From the NCBI RefSeq assembly GCF_004139715.1, contig NZ_CP035544.1, forward strand, positions 2,731,501-2,795,500: a DNA stretch of 64,000 bases. Reading direction: 5' to 3'. Below the pieces are notes generated by a model that did no database searches, was not told the origin of the DNA, and saw only the letters and a list, made by a program, of their open reading frames with translations. The DNA is from Muriicola soli (GTDB lineage: Bacteria > Bacteroidota > Bacteroidia > Flavobacteriales > Flavobacteriaceae). Below, one piece after another: positions 1-9,527 of the stretch. Within the stretch, counting starts at the first letter, position 1; every line of letters begins with the position of its first letter. The translations under genes were made by a program, and so were the position numbers.

Positions 1-1563
1 ATAAGTGACCAGGAAGAAGACAAAACGCTTGCTTATTGTTCCCAGGTGTACAAATGCATCGCAGACCTGCGTGCAAAAGACGTCCCCTACGGAGAAATTT
101 GTGTTTTATTCAGATCCAATAAGCAAGGGGTACATCTGGCCGAGCACCTAATTAAAAATCAGATACCAATCATCTCGTCGGATGCCTTGCTTCTCGAAAG
201 CAATCAGGAGGTTAGATTCCTGATCAACCTGCTGAAATATTCAAGTCGGACTTCAGATCTCAACATTCAGTTCGATCTACTCTTTCACCTGAGTCCGGAA
301 AAGGGCAGGCATCAATTCATATCCAATCATCTTGGAAAACTTCCTGCATTTTTTAATGCCAAATATCAATTCAGTCTGTCCGATTTTAACCAAAGGTCTG
401 TCTATGACGCCCTCGAATACGCTATTGAACGCTTTCACCTTGTGGGAAATTCACATGCCTATATCAGCAGCTTGCTCGATGAAGTTCTTGAAGTAGAATT
501 GCAGCGCGATTCGGGATTCAGTTCTTTTCTTTCTGTTTGGGAAAAGAATAAAAGCAAATGGAGCATCCCGGCCCCGGAAAATATGGATGCTGTTCAACTA
601 ATGACCATTCACAAAGCGAAGGGCCTCGAGTTTCCCTTTGTTATATTTCCCTTTGCCGACTCAAATATATATGAAGACAGAGGCACAAATCTATGGGTGC
701 CCGCACTTGACGAAGCCCTAAAGGGGTTCGATCACATTCTCGTCAGGAAAAGGAAAGATATGACGCTTTACAATGAAGAGTCTGAAATTATTTACGAAGA
801 AGAACTTCATAAAATGGAACTTGATGCCTTCAACATTTTATATGTTGCCTTAACCAGGGGAATACAAGGCGTGTATATTATCTCAGAAATGGCCCTCAAC
901 AAAAAAGGAGAAAGCAAGTCGACTCATTATTCCGGACTCTTTATCAATTACCTCAGGGATTTGGGGATTTGGGATGCAGCTAAATACCAATACGATTTTG
1001 GGGAACTGATATATGGCAAGTCGAATTGCGCTCTTACTTTCAAAGAAGAAGATATACCTTATATATATACTACCAAATTTGAAGGTAAATTGGAAATCAG
1101 TACGAGTGCTGGGGAGTTATGGGGATCGTCCAGAGAGCTGGCCATTTCACAGGGCAATTTGCTACATTACGGAATGAGTACTATTGAAACGTTAGAAGAC
1201 ATTGACGCCGCAGTGGCAAATTTGATAAATAATGGAGCTATTGTGGCAAGTGAAAGCAATAGTTATAGGGAGTTGTTCAGCAGTATTGTACATCACCCCT
1301 TGTTGTCCCGTTTTTTCAGTGCAGGGAATAAAGTTAAAAATGAAAAATCCGTATTTGCAGAAAATGGGGTAATTTTGCGCCCGGACAGGATGGTCTTTAA
1401 TGAAAACAAAGTGTCCATTTTAGACTATAAGACAGGAGATCAGAAAACTTCTCATGTCAACCAGCTGAACTCTTATGGCGATGTGCTGAATTCCATGGGA
1501 TATACGGTTGAACACAAAGTCCTGATTTACGTAGAAGATCATATTAAACCTATATTCATATAA
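1..1563 (+). CDS. AddA-like UvrD-family helicase-nuclease, C-terminal part (5' end outside window)
   Basis: The frame is open from base 1, so this is the 3' part of a longer gene. It should be the helicase-nuclease subunit of an AddAB/RecBCD-type double-strand-break repair complex. The visible part carries UvrD motif V ([15 protein letters not shown]), motif VI ([11 protein letters not shown]), and a C-terminal PD-(D/E)XK nuclease with LRPDRMV, ILDYKTG and a following QL. The ATPase half lies to the left of the window. A GTG at 46 is only an internal in-frame codon. The stop is followed after 2 bases by kbl. The likely partner subunit is at 4292-7042, two genes downstream. Family assignment is strong; the exact AddA versus RecB naming is inference. 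Confidence 0.9.
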   Translation: MSDQEEDKTLAYCSQVYKCIADLRAKDVPYGEICVLFRSNKQGVHLAEHLIKNQIPIISSDALLLESNQEVRFLINLLKYSSRTSDLNIQFDLLFHLSPEKGRHQFISNHLGKLPAFFNAKYQFSLSDFNQRSVYDALEYAIERFHLVGNSHAYISSLLDEVLEVELQRDSGFSSFLSVWEKNKSKWSIPAPENMDAVQLMTIHKAKGLEFPFVIFPFADSNIYEDRGTNLWVPALDEALKGFDHILVRKRKDMTLYNEESEIIYEEELHKMELDAFNILYVALTRGIQGVYIISEMALNKKGESKSTHYSGLFINYLRDLGIWDAAKYQYDFGELIYGKSNCALTFKEEDIPYIYTTKFEGKLEISTSAGELWGSSRELAISQGNLLHYGMSTIETLEDIDAAVANLINNGAIVASESNSYRELFSSIVHHPLLSRFFSAGNKVKNEKSVFAENGVILRPDRMVFNENKVSILDYKTGDQKTSHVNQLNSYGDVLNSMGYTVEHKVLIYVEDHIKPIFI

Positions 1564-1565
1564 AT

Positions 1566-2759
1566 ATGTATAGCAGCATTCAGAAATATCTAAAGGAAGA
1601 ACTAGAAGCGATAGAGGAAGCAGGCCTTTATAAGAAAGAACGAATAATTACTTCGCCCCAGGATGCGGTGATAAGGATCTCCACCGGACAGGATGTGATT
1701 AATTTTTGTTCTAACAATTACCTGGGCCTTTCGTCCCATCCCGAAGTGGTCAAGGCAGCAAAGGACGCCCTGGACAGTCACGGATTTGGTATGTCGTCGG
1801 TGAGGTTTATTTGCGGGACCCAGGATATCCACAAAGAACTTGAAGCCAGGATTGCCAATTATTACGGAACCGAAGATACCATTCTTTATGCCGCATGCTT
1901 CGACGCCAATGGCGGAATTTTTGAACCTTTGCTTTCGGAGAAGGACGCTATAATTTCTGATTCCTTAAATCATGCTTCTATTATAGACGGGGTGCGTTTG
2001 TGCAAAGCAAAGCGATACCGATATGCCAACAGCGACATGGCAGATCTGGAAGCGCAACTCAAACAGGCCAATGAAGATCAGGCGCGATTTAAATTGATCG
2101 TGACGGATGGGGTCTTTTCAATGGACGGACTCTTAGCTCCTCTTGATAAAATCTGTGATCTTGCCGAGGCCTATGACGCTATGGTCATGATAGATGAGTG
2201 CCATGCCACCGGGTTCATAGGAACCACCGGAAGAGGTACTCTGGAAGAAAAAGGGGTAATGGATCGTATCGATATCATTACTGGAACACTTGGAAAAGCT
2301 CTTGGCGGAGCCATGGGCGGGTATACAACCGGTAAGAAGGAGATCATCGATCTTCTGAGACAACGATCGAGGCCTTATCTTTTTAGTAACTCTCTTGCCC
2401 CCTCTATTGTAGGAGCCAGTATAAAGGTATTTGACCTCCTCGAAAAGAGTACAGATCTCCGGGATCAATTGGAAAGCAACACCAAGTATTTTAAAAAGGG
2501 GATGAAAGATGCAGGATTTGATATTATCGATGGAGATTCTGCCATTGTCCCTGTGATGCTCTACGATGCAAAATTGTCTCAGCAAATGGCAGATATGTTA
2601 TTAAAAGAGGGAATCTACGTGATCGGCTTCTTTTATCCTGTGGTTCCCAAAGGAAAAGCACGTATAAGAGTTCAGCTGTCTGCAGCGCATACAAGAGCCC
2701 ATTTAGATACAGCGATTAAGGCCTTTACAAAGGTGGCAAAAGAGCTCAAAATACTCTAA
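1566..2759 (+). CDS. kbl: Glycine C-acetyltransferase (2-amino-3-ketobutyrate CoA ligase)
   Basis: PLP-dependent enzyme of the alpha-oxoamine synthase family. It interconverts 2-amino-3-ketobutyrate plus CoA with glycine plus acetyl-CoA in threonine breakdown. At 397 residues it has the usual length. Visible motifs are [14 protein letters not shown] near residues 46-59, [10 protein letters not shown] with the ring-stacking His near 136, the PLP-pyridine Asp in MIDECHATG near 208-216, and the Schiff-base lysine K244 in [10 protein letters not shown]. The ATG lies 2 bp after the helicase stop, so the genes are probably cotranscribed, though functionally unrelated. No threonine dehydrogenase is seen nearby. 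The related enzymes BioF and serine palmitoyltransferase share the fold, but the overall sequence fits Kbl best. Confidence 0.93.
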   Translation: MYSSIQKYLKEELEAIEEAGLYKKERIITSPQDAVIRISTGQDVINFCSNNYLGLSSHPEVVKAAKDALDSHGFGMSSVRFICGTQDIHKELEARIANYYGTEDTILYAACFDANGGIFEPLLSEKDAIISDSLNHASIIDGVRLCKAKRYRYANSDMADLEAQLKQANEDQARFKLIVTDGVFSMDGLLAPLDKICDLAEAYDAMVMIDECHATGFIGTTGRGTLEEKGVMDRIDIITGTLGKALGGAMGGYTTGKKEIIDLLRQRSRPYLFSNSLAPSIVGASIKVFDLLEKSTDLRDQLESNTKYFKKGMKDAGFDIIDGDSAIVPVMLYDAKLSQQMADMLLKEGIYVIGFFYPVVPKGKARIRVQLSAAHTRAHLDTAIKAFTKVAKELKIL

Positions 2760-2806
2760 AACGTACTGTTTTCAGGGGAATACAGTAAAAAAAAAAGAAA
2801 TTGATT

Positions 2807-2836
2807 TTGTTAATAATTCTTAACAACTTACATTTG
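2807..2836 (+). promoter_or_regulatory. Bacteroidetes-type promoter of the OmpA-family gene
   Basis: TTG at 2807-2809, a 19-nt spacer, then TACATTTG at 2829-2836, an exact match to TAnnTTTG. It lies about 35 bp before the ATG at 2871 in an AT-rich stretch. This is the -33/-7 consensus for the primary sigma factor of Bacteroidetes, and it suits a highly expressed outer-membrane protein. Confidence 0.8.
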
Positions 2837-2870
2837 CAGCTAATAAACACTTAAACTTAAAAATTTGAAC

Positions 2871-4229
2871 ATGAAACAGCTTAGCAGATTATTGGTTGTT
2901 AGCCTACTCCTTATAGGGTTTAACAACGTTCAAGCGCAGGATGAGAATAATCCGTGGCAAGTTAGCTTTGGTGTAAACGCGATAGATGTTTATCCTACTA
3001 ATGACCAAGACGCCGCTTACCCAACAGGTACTTTATTCAGTGAGTACTTTAATGTTAACGATCACTGGAACATTTTGCCTTCTATCTCTTATGTATCTGT
3101 ATCCAAGTATGTTGGTGACGGATTCTCTGTAGGAGCAAGAGGTAGTTTGAACCGTATCTCTAAATTGGGTGACGCTTCAGCCGACGACCTTTCTCATTAC
3201 GCTGTGGATGGTACCATTAAATATAATATCCTAAAAGACAAAAAAATCATCCCTTTCCTAGAAATAGGAGGTGGTTACACTTGGGTAGATGAAATTGGAT
3301 TCGGAACTGCCAATGCAGGTATTGGTGCAAGCTACTGGTTCAATGACAATATTGGCTTTACCTTACAGACGGGATACAAGCACGCTTTTGAAGATTATGG
3401 TGTGAAGCACTTCCAGCACACAGCTGGTATTTCTATCAAATTCGGTGGAACTGACACTGACGGTGACGGGATCTACGACAAAGACGATGCTTGTCCGGAA
3501 GTTGCTGGTTTAGCTGCATTCAACGGATGTCCTGATTCTGACGGAGATGGTATCGAAGACGGAAAAGACAGCTGTCCTAACGAAGCTGGTTCTAAAGAAT
3601 TAAACGGTTGTCCTGATGCTGACGGTGACGGGATCGCTGATAAAGATGATGCTTGCCCGAACGAAGCTGGTCTTGCCGCTCTTGCTGGTTGCCCAGACGC
3701 TGACGGTGACGGTGTAGCTGATAAAGATGATGCATGTCCTAGCGAAGCTGGTCCTGCTGAAAACAAAGGATGCCCATGGCCTGATACTGACGGTGACGGT
3801 GTATTAGACAAAGATGATCAGTGCCCAGATGTTGCTGGAACTGTTGCAAACAAAGGTTGTCCTGAAGTAACTGCAGAAGTTCAGAAGCAATTGAACGACT
3901 ATGCCAGAACAATCTTGTTCGACACAGGTAGAGCATCGCTTAAAACAGAATCAGTTTCTGTATTCGTAGACATTATCAAAATCCTTAATGAATACCCGAA
4001 CGCTAAGTTTACGGTTGAAGGTCATACTGATAGCGTTGGTAGTGAAAAACTTAATCAGTCTCTATCTGAGAAAAGAGCAAACTCTGTACGTGATTTCCTC
4101 GTAAAAGAAGGAATTGGAGCAGACAGGTTAACTGCCATCGGATACGGTGAAGCTAAGCCTATTGCTTCTAATAACACAAGAGCAGGAAGAGCTCAGAACA
4201 GAAGAGTTGAGATCAACCTGATCAAATAA
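2871..4229 (+). CDS. OmpA-family outer-membrane protein with thrombospondin type 3 repeats
   Basis: Secreted outer-membrane protein that anchors to peptidoglycan. Starting at ATG 2871 (a TTG lies 6 nt upstream in frame), it has a signal peptide ending near VQAQ. An N-terminal beta-barrel-like region of about 180 residues follows, then about five acidic calcium-binding TSP3 repeats of the type DxDGDGxxDxxDxCP, each closing with a GCP motif. The C-terminal OmpA/MotB domain shows [22 protein letters not shown] and [11 protein letters not shown]. The repeats are also visible at DNA level (3456-3860). It has its own consensus promoter and a strong terminator, so it is a single-gene unit. The architecture is that of the abundant flavobacterial OprF/OmpA proteins. 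Confidence 0.93.
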   Translation: MKQLSRLLVVSLLLIGFNNVQAQDENNPWQVSFGVNAIDVYPTNDQDAAYPTGTLFSEYFNVNDHWNILPSISYVSVSKYVGDGFSVGARGSLNRISKLGDASADDLSHYAVDGTIKYNILKDKKIIPFLEIGGGYTWVDEIGFGTANAGIGASYWFNDNIGFTLQTGYKHAFEDYGVKHFQHTAGISIKFGGTDTDGDGIYDKDDACPEVAGLAAFNGCPDSDGDGIEDGKDSCPNEAGSKELNGCPDADGDGIADKDDACPNEAGLAALAGCPDADGDGVADKDDACPSEAGPAENKGCPWPDTDGDGVLDKDDQCPDVAGTVANKGCPEVTAEVQKQLNDYARTILFDTGRASLKTESVSVFVDIIKILNEYPNAKFTVEGHTDSVGSEKLNQSLSEKRANSVRDFLVKEGIGADRLTAIGYGEAKPIASNNTRAGRAQNRRVEINLIK

Positions 4230-4253
4230 AGTAAACCTTTATAACATCATATA

Positions 4254-4281
4254 AAAGCTCCGCAAATGCGGAGCTTTTTTT
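4254..4281 (+). terminator. Rho-independent terminator after the OmpA-family gene
   Basis: Perfect 10-bp stem AAAGCTCCGC / GCGGAGCTTT with an AAAT loop, running into seven T residues (4275-4281). It lies 24 bp after the stop codon and just before the AddB-like gene. Confidence 0.92.
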
Positions 4282-4291
4282 ATTTTTAGCT

Positions 4292-7042
4292 ATGAGAACT
4301 TTTTTGGAAGAAGTAGTCTCCGATATCGTTTCGGAAAAAGTGGTAAGCGATGACCTTGTCCTTGTCGTCCCCAGTAAAAGAGCCGGTCTATTTCTTCTGC
4401 AGGTATTCGCCAAAACTTCTACCCAACCGGGTTTCGCCCCTACCATTTATACTATTGAAGAGTTTGTTGGCCATATTTCGGGTCTTGACTACGCTTCAAA
4501 CACTCAGCTGATCTTCGAATTGTATCAGGTGTACAAAAGCCTCCACGGCGATGACGCCGACAGTTTTCAAGACTTTTCCAGGTGGGGAAATACCCTGCTG
4601 CAGGACTTTAATGAGATTGATCGTTACCTGATCCCTCAAAAAAAGTTATTCTCCTACCTCAGTGCAATACAGGAAACAAATCACTGGTATTTAAAGCCAG
4701 AGAAGACACCCATGATCGAGGCATATATCAAGTTCTGGAATTCACTGGGGCCGCTGTACGATCAATTCTCACAGCATCTGATCAGTCAGAAGAAGGGTTA
4801 TCAGGGATTGATATATCGCAAGGCTAGTGAAAATATACATGAATATACATCTCAAAGTGAAAAGGGATCTCATGTATTTATTGGGTTTAATGCCCTGAAT
4901 TCTGCTGAATCAACCATTATTCAAAGCCTTATTGATCAAGACAGAGCTGAAATCTATTGGGATATCGATCCCTTTTTTGTAGAAGATCCCATCCACGATG
5001 CCGGATACTTTATCCGGTCCTATTTAAAAAACTGGCCTCATTTTCAAAAGAATCCATTACGGGGACCCGTCTCCAATTATTTAGGTCAGAAGGATATCAA
5101 TATTATCGGAGTTCCCAGAAATGTTTCTCAGGCTAAGTATGTGGGTTCCCTCTTGGATACGCTCATTAAAGATGACGAATGCACTCAGCAAAGTACAGCA
5201 GTGATCCTGGGGGATGAAAATCTGCTTAATCCGCTCGTCAATGCCATTCCGGATTCGGTTCCCGCCCTCAACATTACAATGGGTCTGCCCTTATCTCACA
5301 CTCCCGCCACAAGTCTGTTCATTGAATTTATCTCGCTTTATGTAAATTCAGCTGGCAGAGGATGGTATTACAGTGATGTTATATCCTTCGTTTCTCACCC
5401 ATACGTAAAGAGGCTTTTTAAAAAGCCTGAAAGTACTCTAAACCTTCTCTATCAGGAGATCCGAGAAAAGAACCGGGTATATATCCAGCCCGAACAAATT
5501 CACAGACTAAGCGAAGAGGACAGTAAAATCTTAGAGCTTTTATTTTCCAGGGATTACACATCCCCTCAAAAGCTACACGATGCCAACCTTCAACTAGCCC
5601 AGGCATTAAAGAACTGTTTTGAATCCTTTGGTGATTCTATTGCACTTGAATATCTGGTAAAAATAAAAACAGTGCTCAATGAGATTGGGCTCTGTCTTGA
5701 TAAATATGATTTTATTGTTGATCTGAAGTCCTTTCAAAGTCTTTTCAGGGAGTTGACAAATGTTGAGACTCTCGATTTTTATGGGAAGCCCCTGGAAGGA
5801 ATACAATTAATGGGAATGCTGGAAAGCAGGAATTTAGATTTTGAGACTGTTATTATAACCTCTTTGAACGAAGGGATTTTACCCTCGGGAAAAACAAGTG
5901 GCTCCTTTATTCCCTTCGACCTTAAACGAGAGTTCAAAATGCCTACCTATAAAGAAAAGGATGCGGTTTACACTTATCATTTTTATCGTTTGTTACAGAG
6001 AGCCAAAAACATCTACTTAATTTACAATACCGAACCAGATGTCCTTGAAGGTGGGGAAAAAAGCAGGTTTATTTCTCAACTCCTTACGGAAAACAGAGCC
6101 CAAGGAAGTATCACACAGATTATTGCAACTCCTCCCATGCACCTGGTGATTCCTGACAACAAATCAATCTCAAAAGATACCTCTGTGGTATCTGCCCTTA
6201 GTGAACGGGCTAATAAGGGATTTTCCCCCTCATCCCTGTCCAGTTATATTAGGGATCCTATTGAATTTTATAAAAAATACGTGCTGGGCATAAGAGAATT
6301 TGAAGAGGTAGAAGAGAATATTGCAGCCAACACTTTCGGTACAATTATCCATCACAGTCTGGAACAATTGTATTTGCCTCTGGTTGGTTCAACCCTTTCT
6401 CCTGAAGCTCTGAGAGAACTTAAGCCCAAAATACCTGATATGGTTAATGCCTCTTTTAAGGAGCATTACCCAACTGTATCCCTGCTAGATGGAAAGAACC
6501 TTATCGCCTACAGTGTAATTCAACGATACCTTGAAAGGTTTTTGGAATTGGAGATAGAAAGCTGTAAAAACCATAAAATTGAACTGCTCGCCGTGGAACA
6601 AAAACTAAGGACGTCCATAGAAGTGCAAGGTTTAAATTTCCCGGTAGCTCTAAAAGGAACCATAGACAGGATCGATAAGAAGGATGGAGTTCTTCGAATC
6701 CTGGACTATAAGACCGGAAATACAAAATCTACTGAAGTGGAAATCACAACTTGGGAATCCATCATTTCAGATCCAGACAAAGGCAAGGCCTTTCAGATGA
6801 TGTCTTACGCACTAATGTATTACGATAAATATCCCACGGAAAACTTCGAAGCCGCTATAATTCCATTTCGCGATCTTGATTCAAGTCCTCTTCGATTTTG
6901 CACAAAGGAAAATGGAGGCCGATACGCAAAAAAGGAGTTTTCGATCACGGCTGAGACAATTAGCGAATTCCGAACTCAACTACAACAACTTATCCTCACT
7001 ATCTTCGATCAGGAAATAGCCTTTGAAACGCCTTTGAGTTAA
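4292..7042 (+). CDS. AddB-like PD-(D/E)XK nuclease/inactivated helicase
   Basis: A 916-residue protein expected to pair with the AddA-like helicase-nuclease at the left edge in processing double-strand DNA ends. The N-terminus has a degenerate nucleotide-binding segment (LVLVVPSKRAGLFLL). The middle holds helicase-like remnants (IIITSLNEGILP, YHFYRLLQRA). The C-terminus is a RecB-type nuclease: GTIIHHSLEQLY, GTIDRIDKKDG, and the catalytic core ILDYKTGNTKS, then FQMMSYALMYY. The segment SPSSLSSYIRDPIEFYKKYV corresponds to where classical AddB carries an iron-sulfur cluster cysteine (CP motif). Here that position is D-P, so the cluster is probably absent. The ATG at 4292 is 10 bp past the OmpA terminator. 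Confidence 0.88.
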   Translation: MRTFLEEVVSDIVSEKVVSDDLVLVVPSKRAGLFLLQVFAKTSTQPGFAPTIYTIEEFVGHISGLDYASNTQLIFELYQVYKSLHGDDADSFQDFSRWGNTLLQDFNEIDRYLIPQKKLFSYLSAIQETNHWYLKPEKTPMIEAYIKFWNSLGPLYDQFSQHLISQKKGYQGLIYRKASENIHEYTSQSEKGSHVFIGFNALNSAESTIIQSLIDQDRAEIYWDIDPFFVEDPIHDAGYFIRSYLKNWPHFQKNPLRGPVSNYLGQKDINIIGVPRNVSQAKYVGSLLDTLIKDDECTQQSTAVILGDENLLNPLVNAIPDSVPALNITMGLPLSHTPATSLFIEFISLYVNSAGRGWYYSDVISFVSHPYVKRLFKKPESTLNLLYQEIREKNRVYIQPEQIHRLSEEDSKILELLFSRDYTSPQKLHDANLQLAQALKNCFESFGDSIALEYLVKIKTVLNEIGLCLDKYDFIVDLKSFQSLFRELTNVETLDFYGKPLEGIQLMGMLESRNLDFETVIITSLNEGILPSGKTSGSFIPFDLKREFKMPTYKEKDAVYTYHFYRLLQRAKNIYLIYNTEPDVLEGGEKSRFISQLLTENRAQGSITQIIATPPMHLVIPDNKSISKDTSVVSALSERANKGFSPSSLSSYIRDPIEFYKKYVLGIREFEEVEENIAANTFGTIIHHSLEQLYLPLVGSTLSPEALRELKPKIPDMVNASFKEHYPTVSLLDGKNLIAYSVIQRYLERFLELEIESCKNHKIELLAVEQKLRTSIEVQGLNFPVALKGTIDRIDKKDGVLRILDYKTGNTKSTEVEITTWESIISDPDKGKAFQMMSYALMYYDKYPTENFEAAIIPFRDLDSSPLRFCTKENGGRYAKKEFSITAETISEFRTQLQQLILTIFDQEIAFETPLS

Positions 7043-7044
7043 GC

Positions 7045-7758
7045 TTACTTTTTGTCTGGCCTGGTTGGTCGTACTTCTATCTTGCTGGGCAGGGTTCTTG
7101 GGTTCATCCTCAATAAGTCCTCCACGAGTAAACCTATATCTTCAGGCTGGATTTTCCAGGAATCCTTGTCGTCGGGAACGTTGCCATTAAAATGAGTCGC
7201 AACAGAACCTGGCATAATGGTAGAGACCTTTATATCTGATGCCCTGAGGTCAAGCATAGCAGCCTGGGTAAATCCTACCAAACCAAATTTTGAAGCGTTG
7301 TAACCTGATCCCGATGCAAAGAAATTGGTTCCGGCCAGACTCGCAATAGTGATGTAATATCCTTTTGAATTACGCAAAGCATCTACAGAAGCCTTTAGCG
7401 TAAAAAATGGCCCATTGAGGTTGGTGTCTATCATCTTTCGCCATTCTTCAGTGCTGAGCTGGTCTACCGGACTAAAAATACCAACTCCCGCGTTCGCAAT
7501 TACAAGGTCGAGCTGTCCCCATTTGTCAAGGACAGCCTTTACGGCTTTTACTTCGTCCTCTGGTCGTGTAACGTCAGAGGCCAGTCCAAGAACCCTGTCT
7601 TGAGCTCCGAGTTGTTCAGCCGCTTCCTTTGCGCCCTGAGCATTCCTGCCGCTGATGGCAACCTTCATTCCTGCTTTGAGCAGCGTCTCTGCAATTCCAT
7701 AACCAATTCCTTTAGTGCCCCCGGTGATATAGGCCACTTTTCCTTCTATATTTTCCAT
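7045..7758 (-). CDS. Short-chain dehydrogenase/reductase
   Basis: NAD(P)-dependent oxidoreductase of the classical SDR family, about 237 residues from the ATG at 7758. A longer frame starts at 7791, but MENIEGKVAYITGG is the normal SDR beginning. The cofactor loop is TGGTKGIGYG, followed by NAG (VIANAGVG) and the catalytic Ser and the YxxxK motif (SGSGYNASKFG). The C-terminal PG segment is MPGSVATHFNG. The substrate cannot be read from the sequence. The gene is convergent with the AddB-like gene, with only 2 bp between stops. It resembles 3-ketoacyl-ACP reductase-like proteins but is not FabG, to judge from the divergent C-terminus. Confidence 0.88.
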   Translation of the reverse strand: MENIEGKVAYITGGTKGIGYGIAETLLKAGMKVAISGRNAQGAKEAAEQLGAQDRVLGLASDVTRPEDEVKAVKAVLDKWGQLDLVIANAGVGIFSPVDQLSTEEWRKMIDTNLNGPFFTLKASVDALRNSKGYYITIASLAGTNFFASGSGYNASKFGLVGFTQAAMLDLRASDIKVSTIMPGSVATHFNGNVPDDKDSWKIQPEDIGLLVEDLLRMNPRTLPSKIEVRPTRPDKK

Positions 7759-7846
7759 TTTTACTTTTTCCCTAAAATAGGATTCCCACAAGGAGATCTA
7801 AAACATAAGGCGTTATTCTTTTCTTAAAATAAAAGAAGGCTGTATT

Positions 7847-7876
7847 TTGATACTTACTTAAAAATTAGTTCCTTTG
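7847..7876 (+). promoter_or_regulatory. Probable promoter of tRNA-Ala
   Basis: TTG at 7847-7849, a 19-nt spacer and TTCCTTTG at 7869-7876, one mismatch from TAnnTTTG. The element ends 12 nt before the mature tRNA 5' end, leaving a very short leader. Confidence 0.55.
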
Positions 7877-7885
7877 CCCTTGCTA

Positions 7886-7963
<78 letters not shown>

Positions 7964-7972
7964 AGATCAAGC

Positions 7973-8084
7973 GTCATTTTCATCGCACGATTTGCAAATA
8001 ATAAAAACCGCCAAGTGTACTTGAGCGGTTTTTTGTTTTGTGAAGTGTAAATGCCAAAGGCATTTAAAAATCGATGAAAATGAC
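7973..8084. repeat. 13-bp inverted repeat enclosing hairpins downstream of tRNA-Ala
   Basis: GTCATTTTCATCG at 7973-7985 is the exact reverse complement of 8072-8084. Between the arms lie a terminator hairpin (8003-8034) and a second perfect hairpin, TAAATGCC-AAA-GGCATTTA, at 8048-8066. The region from 7963 to 8169 holds no convincing gene. The open frame antisense to the tRNA (ending WRIPESNR) is a tRNA artefact. Confidence 0.7.
8003..8034 (+). terminator. Terminator after tRNA-Ala
   Basis: Stem AAAAACCGC / GCGGTTTTTT with an inner CAAG-TGTA-CTTG hairpin and one bulged A, ending in six T residues. It lies about 40 nt after the tRNA. Confidence 0.85.
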
Positions 8085-8169
8085 ATTTGCAGGACGGGAG
8101 TTCATCTGGAGCAATGAAGTTAGTCCGGTAATCCTGCCGATTCAAACAGTGCTTTTTGTAGTAATTTAT

Positions 8170-8967
8170 TTAATCCTTCTTCACACTAAGCACAAGCACC
8201 GGTATCTTTGCCGAGAATTCAGCCTTGTGAATCGTATTCTTCTCCCATAAATTGGTAAAAACCCCTCTTTTTCTTCTAAAAACACAGAGGAGATCCGGGC
8301 GATGAAGTTGTATGTGTTCTAATATCCCCAAATAAGTAGTAGCGTGCTCCGCCAAGGTCAACTGTGAACTGATATCCATCAAAGCAGTATTAACCTGCAA
8401 ATCTTTATCCGTATAGCCCGGCGTTTTAACCAGCAGCAAATGAATATCACTCTCAAATTGATTTTTAATCTGAATAAGCGGGTTGAGGATTCTTTTTCTT
8501 TTTAAAACACCCGATTTAAATCCGGTAAGCACAACTTTAAAAGGATTAAACTTCGTCCCTTTTGGTACGATCAGGGTAGGGATTTCGGTTCTTTTAATCA
8601 TTCGTCCCGAAGTGTGTCCCAAATAAAGTTCTTCCTGTATGTCGTTGCTTCTGGGGGCAATGATAAGTAAATCAATCCCTATTTCCTCGTCAATTTCCTT
8701 TAAGCCATCAATGAGGTCTCCGTTATAGGTGGCAATTTTAATATCGACGTCCTTTGCGTCTACCATCCCTATCACCTCCTTCAAGCGTTCTTTTCCGCTC
8801 TTTTCAACGGTAGCGGTGATATTAGCTAGTTTACCAGCTCCGCTGGTTACGTTGAAAACTTCCATCACATAGACGCTGGATGAAAACTGTGCAGCAAAAT
8901 CCACAGCGTATTGCAGTGTTTCATGGGCATCGGGCGAAGTTCCGATTGGTACTAATATGTTCTTCAT
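8170..8967 (-). CDS. Universal stress protein, tandem UspA domains
   Basis: A 265-residue cytoplasmic protein with two Usp domains (roughly 1-140 and 145-265). The first opens with KNILVPIGTSPDAHETLQYA and ends with a nucleotide-loop-like segment LGHTSGRMIKRTEIPTLIVP. The second is shorter and weaker (FKVVLTGFKSGVL to PVLVLSV). Such proteins bind ATP or are regulatory under starvation or redox stress; the exact role cannot be told. It is transcribed divergently from the GNAT gene across a 50-bp gap. Confidence 0.88.
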   Translation of the reverse strand: MKNILVPIGTSPDAHETLQYAVDFAAQFSSSVYVMEVFNVTSGAGKLANITATVEKSGKERLKEVIGMVDAKDVDIKIATYNGDLIDGLKEIDEEIGIDLLIIAPRSNDIQEELYLGHTSGRMIKRTEIPTLIVPKGTKFNPFKVVLTGFKSGVLKRKRILNPLIQIKNQFESDIHLLLVKTPGYTDKDLQVNTALMDISSQLTLAEHATTYLGILEHIQLHRPDLLCVFRRKRGVFTNLWEKNTIHKAEFSAKIPVLVLSVKKD

Positions 8968-9017
8968 AACGGTTAGCGATTTATACTATAAATTTACGCA
9001 ATAATTGGCTTGAAATA

Positions 9018-9518
9018 ATGATCCGACCTGCAAAGATAGGCGAAATTCAACAGATCTTGAGTATCACAAAGGCCTGTATGCATCATATGCGTGCCAGGGG
9101 AATTGAACAGTGGAATGAGGAATATCCGTCCGAAAAAGCCTTCATGAATGATATAAAAAGGAAAGAACTCTATGTAAAGGAAACAGAAGGGGATATTGTA
9201 GGTTGCATATGCGTCACCCCTGTTATGGATGAGGAATATTTTTCCGTTAAATGGCTTACGCCAAATGGACTTAATTTATACGTCCACCGCCTTGCAGTTC
9301 ACCCCGATTACCAGGGAAAAGGAATGGCGCGAAGTTTAATGGATAAAGCTGAGGCAATAGCCCGGGCGGCTAACTACACCTCTGTTAGACTGGATACCTT
9401 CAGTAAAAATCAGAGAAACCAGCGATTCTATGAAAGCAGAGGATACAGAAAACTCGAATCCATTTATTTTCCAAAACAAAGTCCGCATCCCTTTTACTGT
9501 TACGAACTCATTTTATAA
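9018..9518 (+). CDS. GNAT family N-acetyltransferase
   Basis: A 166-residue acetyl-CoA-dependent acetyltransferase. Motif A is clear: LYVHRLAVHPDYQGKGMARS, with the QGKGMA pyrophosphate loop. A motif B-like segment, NQRFYESRGYRKL, follows near residues 134-146. The substrate is unknown; the length and sequence resemble generic RimI-like/YjgM-like proteins. The MATE gene begins 9 bp downstream, so the two may be cotranscribed. Confidence 0.88.
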   Translation: MIRPAKIGEIQQILSITKACMHHMRARGIEQWNEEYPSEKAFMNDIKRKELYVKETEGDIVGCICVTPVMDEEYFSVKWLTPNGLNLYVHRLAVHPDYQGKGMARSLMDKAEAIARAANYTSVRLDTFSKNQRNQRFYESRGYRKLESIYFPKQSPHPFYCYELIL

Positions 9519-9527
9519 TTTCCCCAC

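Noticed and set aside
3473-3811. Minus-strand Ser/Pro-rich frame inside the OmpA-family gene
   Set aside because: Shadow of the thrombospondin type 3 repeat region; composition follows the repeats.
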